Source of the DNA: an uncultured Eubacteriales bacterium
GTDB taxonomy: Bacteria > Bacillota_A > Clostridia > Christensenellales > Aristaeellaceae
Assembly (NCBI GenBank): GCA_944333375.1
Contig: CALVKX010000011.1
Coordinates: 1 to 21,162 of the forward strand
Reading direction: 5' to 3'
DNA: 21,162 bases
A program made the position numbers and the translations under genes. The notes under the pieces are model-generated. The model made no database searches. It was given only the letters and a program-made list of their open reading frames with translations, and was not told where the DNA came from. Below, piece by piece: positions 13,276 through 20,507 of the stretch. How positions within the stretch are numbered: position 1 is the stretch's first letter; each line of letters starts with the position of its first letter.

Positions 13276-15816
13276 TTATCTGGGTTGCCACTTGCTCATG
13301 CCATAGGATTGAAGATTAAGCTGCTGCTGGGTGCTCACATACTCCACGAGGTTTTCTCCGTTCAGCCCCACTTCTACGTTGACCTGCGGGGCGGGCATGC
13401 CTGCGAACAGATCACGGGGGGCCGAAGCCCACACGGCGGAGGCAAGGGCCTTATAGTCGATGGACGCGCCGCCAGTCCTCCACACTTCGGCCTCCCTTGC
13501 CGTCAATACGGCTTCGCCTTTGTGCAGCTCCGATATATAGCCGTCAAAGGGCACATAGTCGAGGCCGTCAGCGTTGGAACCGTCAATCAGGGTTTTTACT
13601 CGCTTCGGGGTGGAGAAGGACAGGCTTTTCCCGGTCCCGGCCATGGTTGAGTTGATCGCACTCACCAATGACGATACATCCTCATACAGCGCGGACAGTT
13701 CGGAGGTAACGCCCGTGGCAGTCGCAGCCACGTTTGCGCGGGCGGCTTCCTGCTGGTTGAAAGAGGCTATCAGCTCGTCAAATTCTTCCTCCATCGTCTG
13801 ATACTCCGCATCCAGTCCCAGCCGGGTTTCTGTCAGCTCACCCACGATGGTTTCTTTGATGCCGTCTACTTCGCTTGCCGTTCCGGCGAGGTTTTGCAAC
13901 TCCGTATCCGACATACTAACCAGTCCGGCCATGATTTCCGCGCTTTCGAGGGAGCCGTCCGCAAACTGGTCGATGATCGCTTCGGAAATGCCGAGCTCCG
14001 CAAAGCGCCCTTTCAAGGTGTCAAGGTTCGTTTCGTAGTCCTGCCAATATCCCAGCTGTGAGTTTACGGCGGCCATCAGGCTTTCGGATGATCGCGCGTT
14101 GACTTCGCCTATCTCGTCGAACACGCCCGCCACGCCGTCAAGGGTGCCCCTGATGGATTCCCGCACGCCTTCCTCATATGCCTGCATGGCTTCGAGGGCT
14201 TCTTCAATGGCCCCGCTTTGCAAAAATTCAAGTTGGCCCTGCACGGCGGCCTGTTCCTGTTCCAGCGCCCCCGCGTTTTGCTCCGCCGCCGATGCAGCCG
14301 CGCTTTGCGCGTCGGCGGTATCGTAGTAGGCCGCCTCGATTTCCTCCATGCGCGCGGCCCCTTCTTCATAGCTCGCGGTCTGCGCCTCGAAGGTTTCCCG
14401 GAGGGCGGCGGTTTCCGCGTTAAGGCTTTCGCTTTCCTGGGTCATGGCCACCAGCGTTTGAAGATCGTCTTGCCGCTGCCCGTTAAGGCCGGCTTCAATC
14501 TCCCGGAGGTCGTATTGCCCCGCCATGAGCTGGTCAATGCTGATTTTCTCTTTCCCCGCCGCTTCGGCCAGATCGTTGTACAGGGTGAGGCGTTCATCCT
14601 CGGCGGCGCGCCATTTCTTCCATGAGGCGGTATATTCCACCTGTGACGTTGCGACATCATAGCGAAGGTTGGCAAGCTCGGTGCGCTTCGCCTCTACGGC
14701 CTTTGTAAGCGCGTCATTTTCCGCGCTTTCGGCCCATGCCTCGGTTTGCTCCCTGATCGCGTCGGTGCTTGCCAGCAGTTCCCCGGTTTGCAGGTTAATA
14801 AGGTCGGACAGCTCCGGCACGGTTTCCACCAGCTTTTGCAAAGTGGCGTTCCAGATGTTTTGCTCGTCCGCCGTCAAGGTGGTCTTGCTTTGCAGCTTTT
14901 CCAGCTCGTCCACAAGGCCCAGCGCGGTAAACTCCTTGCTGTTGATTTCCTCAACGGCGCTTGTATAGTCCGCTTCTATCTGGTCAAATGTGCCCATGAT
15001 GTCAACTTCCGGGGTTACGGCCGCAAAAAGGTCATTGATTGCCCCCACTGCCGAATTGAGCACAGGCAGAAGTGCCTCGCCAATGTTGGCCTTGAGGGTA
15101 TCAAAATTTGTGGACAAAATGCGCTGGGAGTTGGCCAGACTGTCGGAAGTCCTGGCAAAGTCGCCCTGCGCGTCGGCGGTTGCCTGCATCAGGTAGTTGT
15201 AGCGAAGCGTCACCTGCTCGGCCTGCGTCATGCTCTCATAGGCGGTATCAATGCCCTGTGAAAGCGCGTAGGCTTCGAGGTTGGCCACGCTCATGTTGAT
15301 GCCCAGCTGCTTGAGCGGCTCCGTCTCGCCCGATATGCCGCTTCGGATTTTCTCGAAAGCCGTCTCAAAGTCAAGGTTGTAAAAGCTCGCCATGTCGGCC
15401 GCCAGCCCGGCAAGGTCCGTGCTCATTCCCGTTACTGCCTTGCCCGTCAGGCCGCTGGACTTCATCATGGCCCCCAGCGTGGACGTGTATTTCTTCGCCT
15501 GCAACTCGGTCAGGCCGAATTGCTTGTTCGCCTTTTTGGACCATGTTTCGATGGTCCGCGCGTCGTCTCCGAAGGTCACGTCAACGACATTTTGGACCTC
15601 CTGCAAGTCGGAGGCGAGGCCCACGCTCTCGGCGGCAAAGTCCTTTATGGCGCTACCGATATTCTGCACAGCATCCGCCAGCATGGAGCCTATGGAAAAA
15701 TCAAAGATGTTCCCAAGGTCCAGCTTCTTGAGCCAGCTTTCCGTTTCGTTTACGGTTTTCTTGAGCGGGGTATTGTCCGCCTCGATTTCAAATACGACCT
15801 TTCCGTCAGCGGCCAT
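13276..15816 (-). CDS. Phage tail tape measure protein
   Basis: An 846-residue protein. The N-terminal ~280 residues carry the TP901-type tape-measure core: SVGLASDLQEVQNVVDVTFGD, then the repeated helical segment with SGLTGKAVTGMSTDLAGLAADMASFYNLDFETAF, EKIRSGISGETEPLKQLGINMS, and TLKANIGEALLPVLN. The middle (about 440-560) is strongly coiled-coil. The end, DGLDYVPFDGYISELHKGEAVLT, is the conserved C-terminal segment of many Firmicute tape measures. Tape measures set tail length at about 0.15 nm per residue, so this one implies a tail near 125 nm. The ATG at 15816 lies 4 bp after Gp15. No tail tube or baseplate gene follows; a sigma factor does. Confidence 0.93.
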   Translation of the reverse strand: MAADGKVVFEIEADNTPLKKTVNETESWLKKLDLGNIFDFSIGSMLADAVQNIGSAIKDFAAESVGLASDLQEVQNVVDVTFGDDARTIETWSKKANKQFGLTELQAKKYTSTLGAMMKSSGLTGKAVTGMSTDLAGLAADMASFYNLDFETAFEKIRSGISGETEPLKQLGINMSVANLEAYALSQGIDTAYESMTQAEQVTLRYNYLMQATADAQGDFARTSDSLANSQRILSTNFDTLKANIGEALLPVLNSAVGAINDLFAAVTPEVDIMGTFDQIEADYTSAVEEINSKEFTALGLVDELEKLQSKTTLTADEQNIWNATLQKLVETVPELSDLINLQTGELLASTDAIREQTEAWAESAENDALTKAVEAKRTELANLRYDVATSQVEYTASWKKWRAAEDERLTLYNDLAEAAGKEKISIDQLMAGQYDLREIEAGLNGQRQDDLQTLVAMTQESESLNAETAALRETFEAQTASYEEGAARMEEIEAAYYDTADAQSAAASAAEQNAGALEQEQAAVQGQLEFLQSGAIEEALEAMQAYEEGVRESIRGTLDGVAGVFDEIGEVNARSSESLMAAVNSQLGYWQDYETNLDTLKGRFAELGISEAIIDQFADGSLESAEIMAGLVSMSDTELQNLAGTASEVDGIKETIVGELTETRLGLDAEYQTMEEEFDELIASFNQQEAARANVAATATGVTSELSALYEDVSSLVSAINSTMAGTGKSLSFSTPKRVKTLIDGSNADGLDYVPFDGYISELHKGEAVLTAREAEVWRTGGASIDYKALASAVWASAPRDLFAGMPAPQVNVEVGLNGENLVEYVSTQQQLNLQSYGMSKWQPR

Positions 15817-15820
15817 TGTC

Positions 15821-16390
15821 TCACCTCATTTTCTCGGCCATGGCAATCAGTGCGGATGCAAGATTGTTTGCACTCTGCTGCGGCGTTACATCAGGCTTGA
15901 GCGCAACGGCGGCCTTGGCACGCAGCAGCGCCGCGCGCTGCTCTTTGTTGTACTTGGTGGGTGCGGGCACCGGCCGGAGCCTTAGGTTCACCACCTGCAT
16001 GAGCCGCGTGTCCTCTGGAATGTTGGCCAGCAGGGCAACAAAAACCCACCAGTGCAGCCTTTCTTTTGTCAGGTCAATCCCGTATGCCTGCCAAAAGGCG
16101 GCAATGATTCGGTCCGCGTCAACCGAAAAGGAAAGAGACGCGGGGCCGTCGCTTTTTAGCTTTTCGTCCCTCAAAACAGCCCGGAAAATAGCGTCAAGCA
16201 GCCCTTTCCGATCATCGGGAAGGGGCGCGCCTGTGAAGCAGCGGAGGGCCTTTTCCACGCGAATAAAGGGCAAGTAGGCATTGTCCGCAAGGATGTCTTG
16301 GCTTCGCAGAACGTTTCGGAAGTCTGCGTCAATGGGATAGGTTTTCCCCTCAAACTCTACCCGGTCAACGGGCTTTTCGTATAGCTTCAT
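15821..16390 (-). CDS. Gp15-family tail assembly chaperone-type protein
   Basis: A 189-residue protein of the bacteriophage Gp15 family, the gene that normally precedes the tape measure in siphophages of Firmicutes. The start reads KTYPIDADFRNVLRSQDIL, matching the I-D-x-D-F-R opening of the family. Later come VEKALRCF and the segment DRIIAAFWQAYGIDL-x-x-x-x-LHWWVFVALL with the conserved HWW. The ATG at 16390 is selected because it overlaps the upstream stop as ATGA; the frame from 16453 has no support. By analogy with the lambda G/GT proteins it would coat the tape measure before tube polymerisation. Only 4 bp separate it from the tape measure gene. Confidence 0.88.
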   Translation of the reverse strand: MKLYEKPVDRVEFEGKTYPIDADFRNVLRSQDILADNAYLPFIRVEKALRCFTGAPLPDDRKGLLDAIFRAVLRDEKLKSDGPASLSFSVDADRIIAAFWQAYGIDLTKERLHWWVFVALLANIPEDTRLMQVVNLRLRPVPAPTKYNKEQRAALLRAKAAVALKPDVTPQQSANNLASALIAMAEKMR

Positions 16391-16728
16391 CGTTTTGCCC
16401 TCTGCGCGCGGATGACCTTTTTGACCAGCCGCCCCCGCAAGTACCGGGAGCAAATGGAGATCACGGGCGCGCCGTGCCCGCCGTAGAAGTCCAGCAGCCG
16501 CCCGGCCTGCTCCCCGCCAAAGATCGCGGCGGCAAAGTCCCGCGCCGCCTGTACGACCTGGGGCGCGCTGTCATCCTGTGCAAAGCGCACGGCGGCCAGC
16601 TTTGCCTTTGCTGTTTCCAGCACCCTTACAAAGGCCATGGGGTCAAAGTCTACCCGCAAGATCATGCTTTCCGTTCCCTCTGTCACCTTTACCGCGTCCC
16701 GTACTCGATTCGTTGTGATGCTGAACAT
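16387..16728 (-). CDS. Tail assembly chaperone-like protein upstream of Gp15
   Basis: A 113-residue protein (MFSITTNRVRDAVKV...). It begins with a short beta-rich region (MFSITTN-x-x-x-x-AVKVTEGTESMILRVDF), then helices (MAFVRVLETAKAKLAAV, DFAAAIFGG, and LLDFYGGHGAPVISICSRYL). Size, fold pattern and position directly before Gp15 and the tape measure match the first tail chaperone of clostridial siphophages (a DUF6673-like type). The family name is from memory and not certain. The ATG at 16728 is preceded by GGGGGAG. It ends in an ATGA overlap with Gp15. It lies 17 bp after the nuclease gene, with no promoter visible between, so the tail genes are read with the replication genes. Confidence 0.65.
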   Translation of the reverse strand: MFSITTNRVRDAVKVTEGTESMILRVDFDPMAFVRVLETAKAKLAAVRFAQDDSAPQVVQAARDFAAAIFGGEQAGRLLDFYGGHGAPVISICSRYLRGRLVKKVIRAQRAKR

Positions 16729-16745
16729 ATGTTCTCCCCCTTTTT

Positions 16746-17063
16746 TTATTCGTGCTGCGTCATACGCAACCAGTCGGACAGCTTCATCACGCACAGCCAC
16801 GGCGAGCGGTTGCGCCTGTGCATGACCACGGGCACCGCATGGCCGTTTGCGTCGTGTTCTGCCTGTTCCATAGCTGCGTATGCGTTAAAGCGCTCTGCGC
16901 GCTTGCACTCCACATGAAAATGATTCCCGCCAAGGGTGAAGGAAATATCCGGGTTATCAACGCCCCCGGTATACCGCTGGTCGTTCCTGACCGCTACCCC
17001 CACGGCTTGCAGGATGGAGAGCAATTCACGCTCCCCGCCGTTGCCCTTGCGCTTGCTGTTCAT
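16746..17063 (-). CDS. PD-(D/E)XK nuclease, Holliday-junction-resolvase-like
   Basis: A 105-residue protein. MNSKRKGNGGERELL begins with the K-G-x-x-x-E-R-E segment of phage Hjc/RecU-like resolvases; the catalytic set is E11, D39 (NPDISF), E52 and K54 (VECKR), with Q67 in the following helix. The C-terminus (VPVVMHRRNRSPWLCVMKLSDWLRM) is typical of small phage resolvases. The ATG at 17063 has a strong GGAGGT site; the longer frame runs inside the upstream gene. Start and upstream gene overlap by 38 nt. It could resolve replication intermediates of the element, or process packaged DNA. Confidence 0.8.
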   Translation of the reverse strand: MNSKRKGNGGERELLSILQAVGVAVRNDQRYTGGVDNPDISFTLGGNHFHVECKRAERFNAYAAMEQAEHDANGHAVPVVMHRRNRSPWLCVMKLSDWLRMTQHE

Positions 17064-17547
17064 CGTGATATACCTCCAAAAGCCTTGTATATTGCCCGTA
17101 TTTTTCGCAGAAACGGGCGTAGTCCTTCGCCTGCATGTTTTCCCACCCGCTGCCCTCCATGGCCTGCAAGCGGGTTTCCAGCGCCTTTTTGAGCCTTTCC
17201 CGCCACACAGGGAGGGCGGACAGGTCCTCACAGTGTATTGTGGCGGTCATGGGCTGCCTGTGAAAGATCACCTTCCCAATGAGCCGCGCTTCCCCGCGCC
17301 GCACCGCCTGCCCAATGGCCAGCGCGTCAAAGAGGGAGAAGGTGCAGCCGTCATCCTGCACCACGGTCCCCGCCTCCCGTTCCACAACATACGCCCGCGC
17401 CGCCTCCCGGTCGCTGCGTACGATGTCCAGCAGGGCGGAGGCTTCCGGGGGAGCATCCCCGCACACCTCCGCTTTCACCCCTCCGCCAGTTGCCCGGAAG
17501 CGGTAGCCCAGCCCTTCAAGGGCATGCATTGCCTGCCACACGGTCAT
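17026..17547 (-). CDS. Unknown protein of the replication block
   Basis: A 173-residue protein that I do not recognise with confidence. The first ~60 residues (ALEGLGYRFRATGGGVKAEV...LLDIVRSDREAARAYV) have the layout of the small domain, resembling TubC docking domains, seen at the start of some phage replication-associated proteins. The C-terminal half is helical and charged (VWRERLKKALETRLQAME, YARFCEKYGQYTRLLEVYHDEQQ). It starts inside the stop of the DUF3987 gene (ATGA) and overlaps the nuclease gene by 38 nt, so it belongs to the operon core. A helper of the DUF3987 protein or of the nuclease is possible but not shown. Confidence 0.7.
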   Translation of the reverse strand: MTVWQAMHALEGLGYRFRATGGGVKAEVCGDAPPEASALLDIVRSDREAARAYVVEREAGTVVQDDGCTFSLFDALAIGQAVRRGEARLIGKVIFHRQPMTATIHCEDLSALPVWRERLKKALETRLQAMEGSGWENMQAKDYARFCEKYGQYTRLLEVYHDEQQAQGQRRGA

Positions 17548-19043
17548 AGGTCAACAACCACCTTTCGCGCCAAAAGGTCAGGATGAACGGCGATATAGCG
17601 CACAGGCCGCCCGCTGGTGGCTTTCTGCATGCGCCGGATATAGCCGCCCTTTTCCAGCTCGTCAAGGGATGCCGTGTAAAGGCCGCTTGCGCGCTTGAAC
17701 AGCTTCCTCCGGCTAAGCGCTTCCTTGACATCGCGCTCCCGCTGCGAGGACGCCCCATTCTTCAATAGCAGATCAAGCGCCTGCTTTGCCCCTGCTGTCA
17801 TTGTGACCTGTGCGCCAAACATGCAAAGCAGGTTCAACACGAAGTAACGGGCAATTTCAACCGCGCACCGCATCGAATCCGCGTCAACTCGCTCCCCGCC
17901 CTTCCATAGTTGAATGTTTGCGGCTATGCGTGCTGTTGTGCCCTTCATCTTCCGAAGATGCCCGGCATTTGCCGCCGCCTCCCACTCGCCGCCCGTGTCT
18001 CCCCGCTCGATCAGTTCATCGTCCCACGCATCCAACACGGCCCACGCTTCCGGGGTCAGGGTCATTGTGCAGTCAGGGAGCTTGTACAGGGCTTCGAGCC
18101 TGTCATTGTAAGCCCTGCGCACCTTGTCGGGGATGGCTTCTTCCGCGCCCAGCTCGCCGCCCATGCAGAAGTCCGCGAACAGAAACCGGGCGGCAAAGCC
18201 GTTTCCGATCAGTCGCGGGTCCTTCATGATGTTTTCACGGATAATGGGCTGCACCAGAGTAAGAATTGACATGGCGGGTTCTTTGACAACAACGGCGGTC
18301 CCCTTCCTGTAGCATGTAAGGGGCTGCCTCGCATCATAGCCTTTCACAAACGGGCTGGTGTCGGGGATGTCGAAGTAGCGCCCGCCTGCAAGCATTTCAA
18401 AAAGGGTCCCTTCGTCGTCGATCACAGAAACGCCCTTGTTCTCAAGCATAAGCTGGGGCACGGCCTCCGACGTAACGTTGCCTTCAATGAATCGCGCAAC
18501 AGGGTGACGCATGGACTGCTTGAAACGCTCGAGCTCCTCCGCCTTGGCTTCGGCCTCGGCGCTCTGATTCTTTTTGACGGCCTTTGCGCGCTCCGATTCC
18601 AGAACCGCAAGTCTTGTCTGCTCGCGGGCGATTGTCATTTGGTTGCGCCTGTTTTCGTCCGCCTGCAAGTCGATCAGGCGCCCCGTCATGGCCTCCATAA
18701 CGGGGCTTTTGGCTGCGCCGGGAGGGGCAATCCCCGCAAGGTAAAGCTGGGGGGCTTCCTCCCATCCCTGATTGATTTGAATTGTCACGCGCCCGCACGC
18801 ACAGGCAGAGGACGCGCCAAGAGCGCACAAGGCAGGCATGCCGAAAGGTATGCGCTTTTTACGCAGGCGGGTTACTGCATCCGCCATATCCCGCGGCACC
18901 TGGGGGAGCCATTCGGGGTCAAATGCCGGGGGCACAGGCACAGAGGCAAGCGGCGGCCATTCCTCCGCTTGGAGGACCGCTTGCGCTTCCGGGGTATTCA
19001 TCAGGGCTTCGTATTCCTTGGCTTCCGCTTCATAATTCGTCAT
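17544..19043 (-). CDS. DUF3987 primase/helicase-like protein
   Basis: A 499-residue protein of the DUF3987 family, found in phages and satellites next to primases. A P-loop-like motif GIAPPGAAKS lies at about 104-113, a charged coiled-coil follows (about 125-175), then a Walker-B-like VIDDEGTLFEML and further conserved blocks (FARFLF-type segment GFAARFLFADF, and GHLRKMKGTTARIAANIQLW). The C-terminal ~70 residues look like a winged helix (SRRKLFKRASGLYTASLDELEKGGYIRR). The start overlaps the primase stop (ATGA), and the stop overlaps the next start in the same way. With the zinc-finger protein it would form a split primase-helicase that replicates the excised element. Confidence 0.85.
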   Translation of the reverse strand: MTNYEAEAKEYEALMNTPEAQAVLQAEEWPPLASVPVPPAFDPEWLPQVPRDMADAVTRLRKKRIPFGMPALCALGASSACACGRVTIQINQGWEEAPQLYLAGIAPPGAAKSPVMEAMTGRLIDLQADENRRNQMTIAREQTRLAVLESERAKAVKKNQSAEAEAKAEELERFKQSMRHPVARFIEGNVTSEAVPQLMLENKGVSVIDDEGTLFEMLAGGRYFDIPDTSPFVKGYDARQPLTCYRKGTAVVVKEPAMSILTLVQPIIRENIMKDPRLIGNGFAARFLFADFCMGGELGAEEAIPDKVRRAYNDRLEALYKLPDCTMTLTPEAWAVLDAWDDELIERGDTGGEWEAAANAGHLRKMKGTTARIAANIQLWKGGERVDADSMRCAVEIARYFVLNLLCMFGAQVTMTAGAKQALDLLLKNGASSQRERDVKEALSRRKLFKRASGLYTASLDELEKGGYIRRMQKATSGRPVRYIAVHPDLLARKVVVDL

Positions 19044-19525
19044 AGGTCCTCCGATGCAAGTTTCAAGAGTTGCGCGGGGGTGGCGCTTTCCAGCAGGAGC
19101 AAGGCGTCCTCCGCGTCGGCTTCCATCTTTGCGCCCTGCCAGAACGCCGCGTCATTCCCGCCCAGTGCTTCCGCAATGCCCATCAGTGCCCGGCCTGCGT
19201 GCTTGGCTCTGCATGCCTCCGCCCAGCGCTGCCCCTTCCATGCCTGCACCCTTCGGCGAAGCTCTGCGGCGGTTGGTTTTTGGGGCTGATGGCAATCACC
19301 ACGAACAGCCCGCAACGCCTGCCCAAGGGGCACCCCATACAGGGCCGCGTACAGGTCCGCCGCGTCGCCATGCTGGTGACAGCCGAAGCAGTACCACCGC
19401 CCATCCGGGAAGAAGCACAGCGAGGCGGTTTTCTCGCCATGAATCGGGCACCGCGCCCAATGCCTGCCGCCCTTCTGGCGAATGGGCAGGCCATAGGCCG
19501 CCGCCACGTCAAGAGCGGTCTGCAT
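19040..19525 (-). CDS. CHC2 zinc-finger primase-type protein
   Basis: A 161-residue protein. The CHC2 zinc-binding motif of DnaG-type primases is complete: C26 and H29 (CPIHG), C46 and C49 (WYCFGC), followed by HGDAADLYAALYG. No TOPRIM catalytic domain is present, so it is only the template-recognition half; the catalytic or unwinding part may be given by the DUF3987 protein whose gene follows with an ATGA overlap. The ATG at 19525 lies inside the 3' end of the excisionase gene (17-nt overlap). Such short CHC2 proteins beside DUF3987 are common in prophages and satellites of Firmicutes. Confidence 0.85.
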   Translation of the reverse strand: MQTALDVAAAYGLPIRQKGGRHWARCPIHGEKTASLCFFPDGRWYCFGCHQHGDAADLYAALYGVPLGQALRAVRGDCHQPQKPTAAELRRRVQAWKGQRWAEACRAKHAGRALMGIAEALGGNDAAFWQGAKMEADAEDALLLLESATPAQLLKLASEDL

Positions 19526-19691
19526 CAGCTTTTGCAGAAAGCCAGTTGTTCAAGGCTTCTGCGGGGATGATAATTCGCCGCTCGCTGATACGAATGGCGG
19601 GAAGCTCGCCAGTCCTTACCAGCCGCCGCACGGTATGCTCTGCAATTCCTAGGGCTTGTGCTACCTCTTTCATGCTAAGTGCAACTTTCAT
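19509..19691 (-). CDS. xis: Excisionase-type MerR-like helix-turn-helix protein
   Basis: A 60-residue protein. LSMKEVAQALGIAEHTVRRLVRTGELPAIRISERRIIIPAEALNNWL is the single winged helix-turn-helix of the excisionase family (helix-turn-helix, wing with R-I-S-x-R-R, then A-L-x-x-W-L). The ATG at 19691 is preceded by AAGGAGG at 8 bp; the longer frame to 19757 overlaps the promoter and is not used. It is the first gene of the leftward operon, driven by a strong promoter, and faces the repressor and integrase. It probably directs excision, and may act on the operon as well. Confidence 0.8.
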   Translation of the reverse strand: MKVALSMKEVAQALGIAEHTVRRLVRTGELPAIRISERRIIIPAEALNNWLSAKADADRS

Positions 19692-19721
19692 TTCGTGGGC
19701 CTCCTTATCCTCTATTGACAT

Positions 19722-19740
19722 TAGCAAGCGTTTGTTGCTA
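19722..19740. promoter_or_regulatory. Candidate repressor operator at the leftward start site
   Basis: The inverted repeat TAGCAA (19722-19727) and TTGCTA (19735-19740) lies around the expected start of leftward transcription, a few bp after the -10 box. The repressor gene is divergent and starts about 90 bp away, so its product is the natural candidate. Confidence 0.45.
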
Positions 19741-19745
19741 TACTT

Positions 19746-19774
19746 ATTATATGGCAAACATGAATAACATGCAA
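19746..19774 (-). promoter_or_regulatory. Promoter of the nine-gene leftward operon
   Basis: On the minus strand TTGCAT (19769-19774) and a consensus TATAAT (19746-19751) are separated by 17 bp. It lies about 55 bp upstream of the excisionase start. No other good promoter is seen between the operon genes, so this one probably drives replication, tail and sigma genes together. Confidence 0.75.
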
Positions 19775-19832
19775 GCCTAATTTTCTATTATATATCATAT
19801 GCAAAAAATAAGGACATTTGGAGGACAAAAAA

Positions 19833-20507
19833 ATGTGCCCCGATAACATCTTTGGAGAACGGCTCCATGAACTCATGCAAAATTCTACGCCTAAGGTTAC
19901 GCAGCAAAGGCTTGCGGATGCTGTTGGAGTAAAGCGGCAGAGCATAGCTCAATATCTCGCCGGGAATGTACAGCCTCCGTTGTCAACGGTTGTTGCTATC
20001 GCAAACTATTTTGGTGTAACGATTGACTATTTGACAGGGCGAACCAATATAAGCAGCCAAGACCTAGAAGCTAAAGAGATATGTGCCAAAACTGGGCTAT
20101 CTGAAAAAGCGCTTGCGGCGTTAATGCAGGAGCCACATACGCAAAGCCTTATCAATCGCTTGCTTGAAAGCAGATTTCGCGCGTCGCTATTCCGGGATAT
20201 AACAGATTACAGGACGCTGACGGTTTGCAGCGAGTTATACAGTCTTAAGCCAGAAGAACACAGCTTCATAGAAAAATACAATCTAGTTTTTACCAGCAAT
20301 ATCGGCCGTGCCGTTCAAAAAATATTCATGTATGACAAAGGGAAAGAACTTACACAAAACGAATTAGACGCCGCAAAAAAAATGAAAGACCAATTAAGCC
20401 TAAACGTTATGGTAAGCCAAGTTTTGCGTTTTGCTGAAAACATTCAAGAGAGCGAAGCAGAGAAGGAGGCGGGCACGGATGCCGAAAAAGAAGCGGGCGG
20501 CGAATAA
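19833..20507 (+). CDS. XRE-family repressor without a peptidase domain (cI/Stl-like)
   Basis: A 224-residue regulator. The N-terminal helix-turn-helix of the XRE type spans about 5-70 (VTQQRLADAVGVKRQSIAQYLAGNVQPPLSTVVAIANYFGVTIDYLTGR). The remaining ~150 residues are mostly helical, with no LexA/S24 peptidase signature, and end in a very acidic, Glu-rich tail. Without that domain, it should not be inactivated by RecA-driven self-cleavage; a partner or antirepressor is expected, as for SaPI Stl. The ATG at 19833 has GGAGG 7-8 bp upstream; the TTG at 19818 is not used. It faces the excisionase operon and its 3' end overlaps the integrase start by 29 nt. Confidence 0.85.
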   Translation: MCPDNIFGERLHELMQNSTPKVTQQRLADAVGVKRQSIAQYLAGNVQPPLSTVVAIANYFGVTIDYLTGRTNISSQDLEAKEICAKTGLSEKALAALMQEPHTQSLINRLLESRFRASLFRDITDYRTLTVCSELYSLKPEEHSFIEKYNLVFTSNIGRAVQKIFMYDKGKELTQNELDAAKKMKDQLSLNVMVSQVLRFAENIQESEAEKEAGTDAEKEAGGE

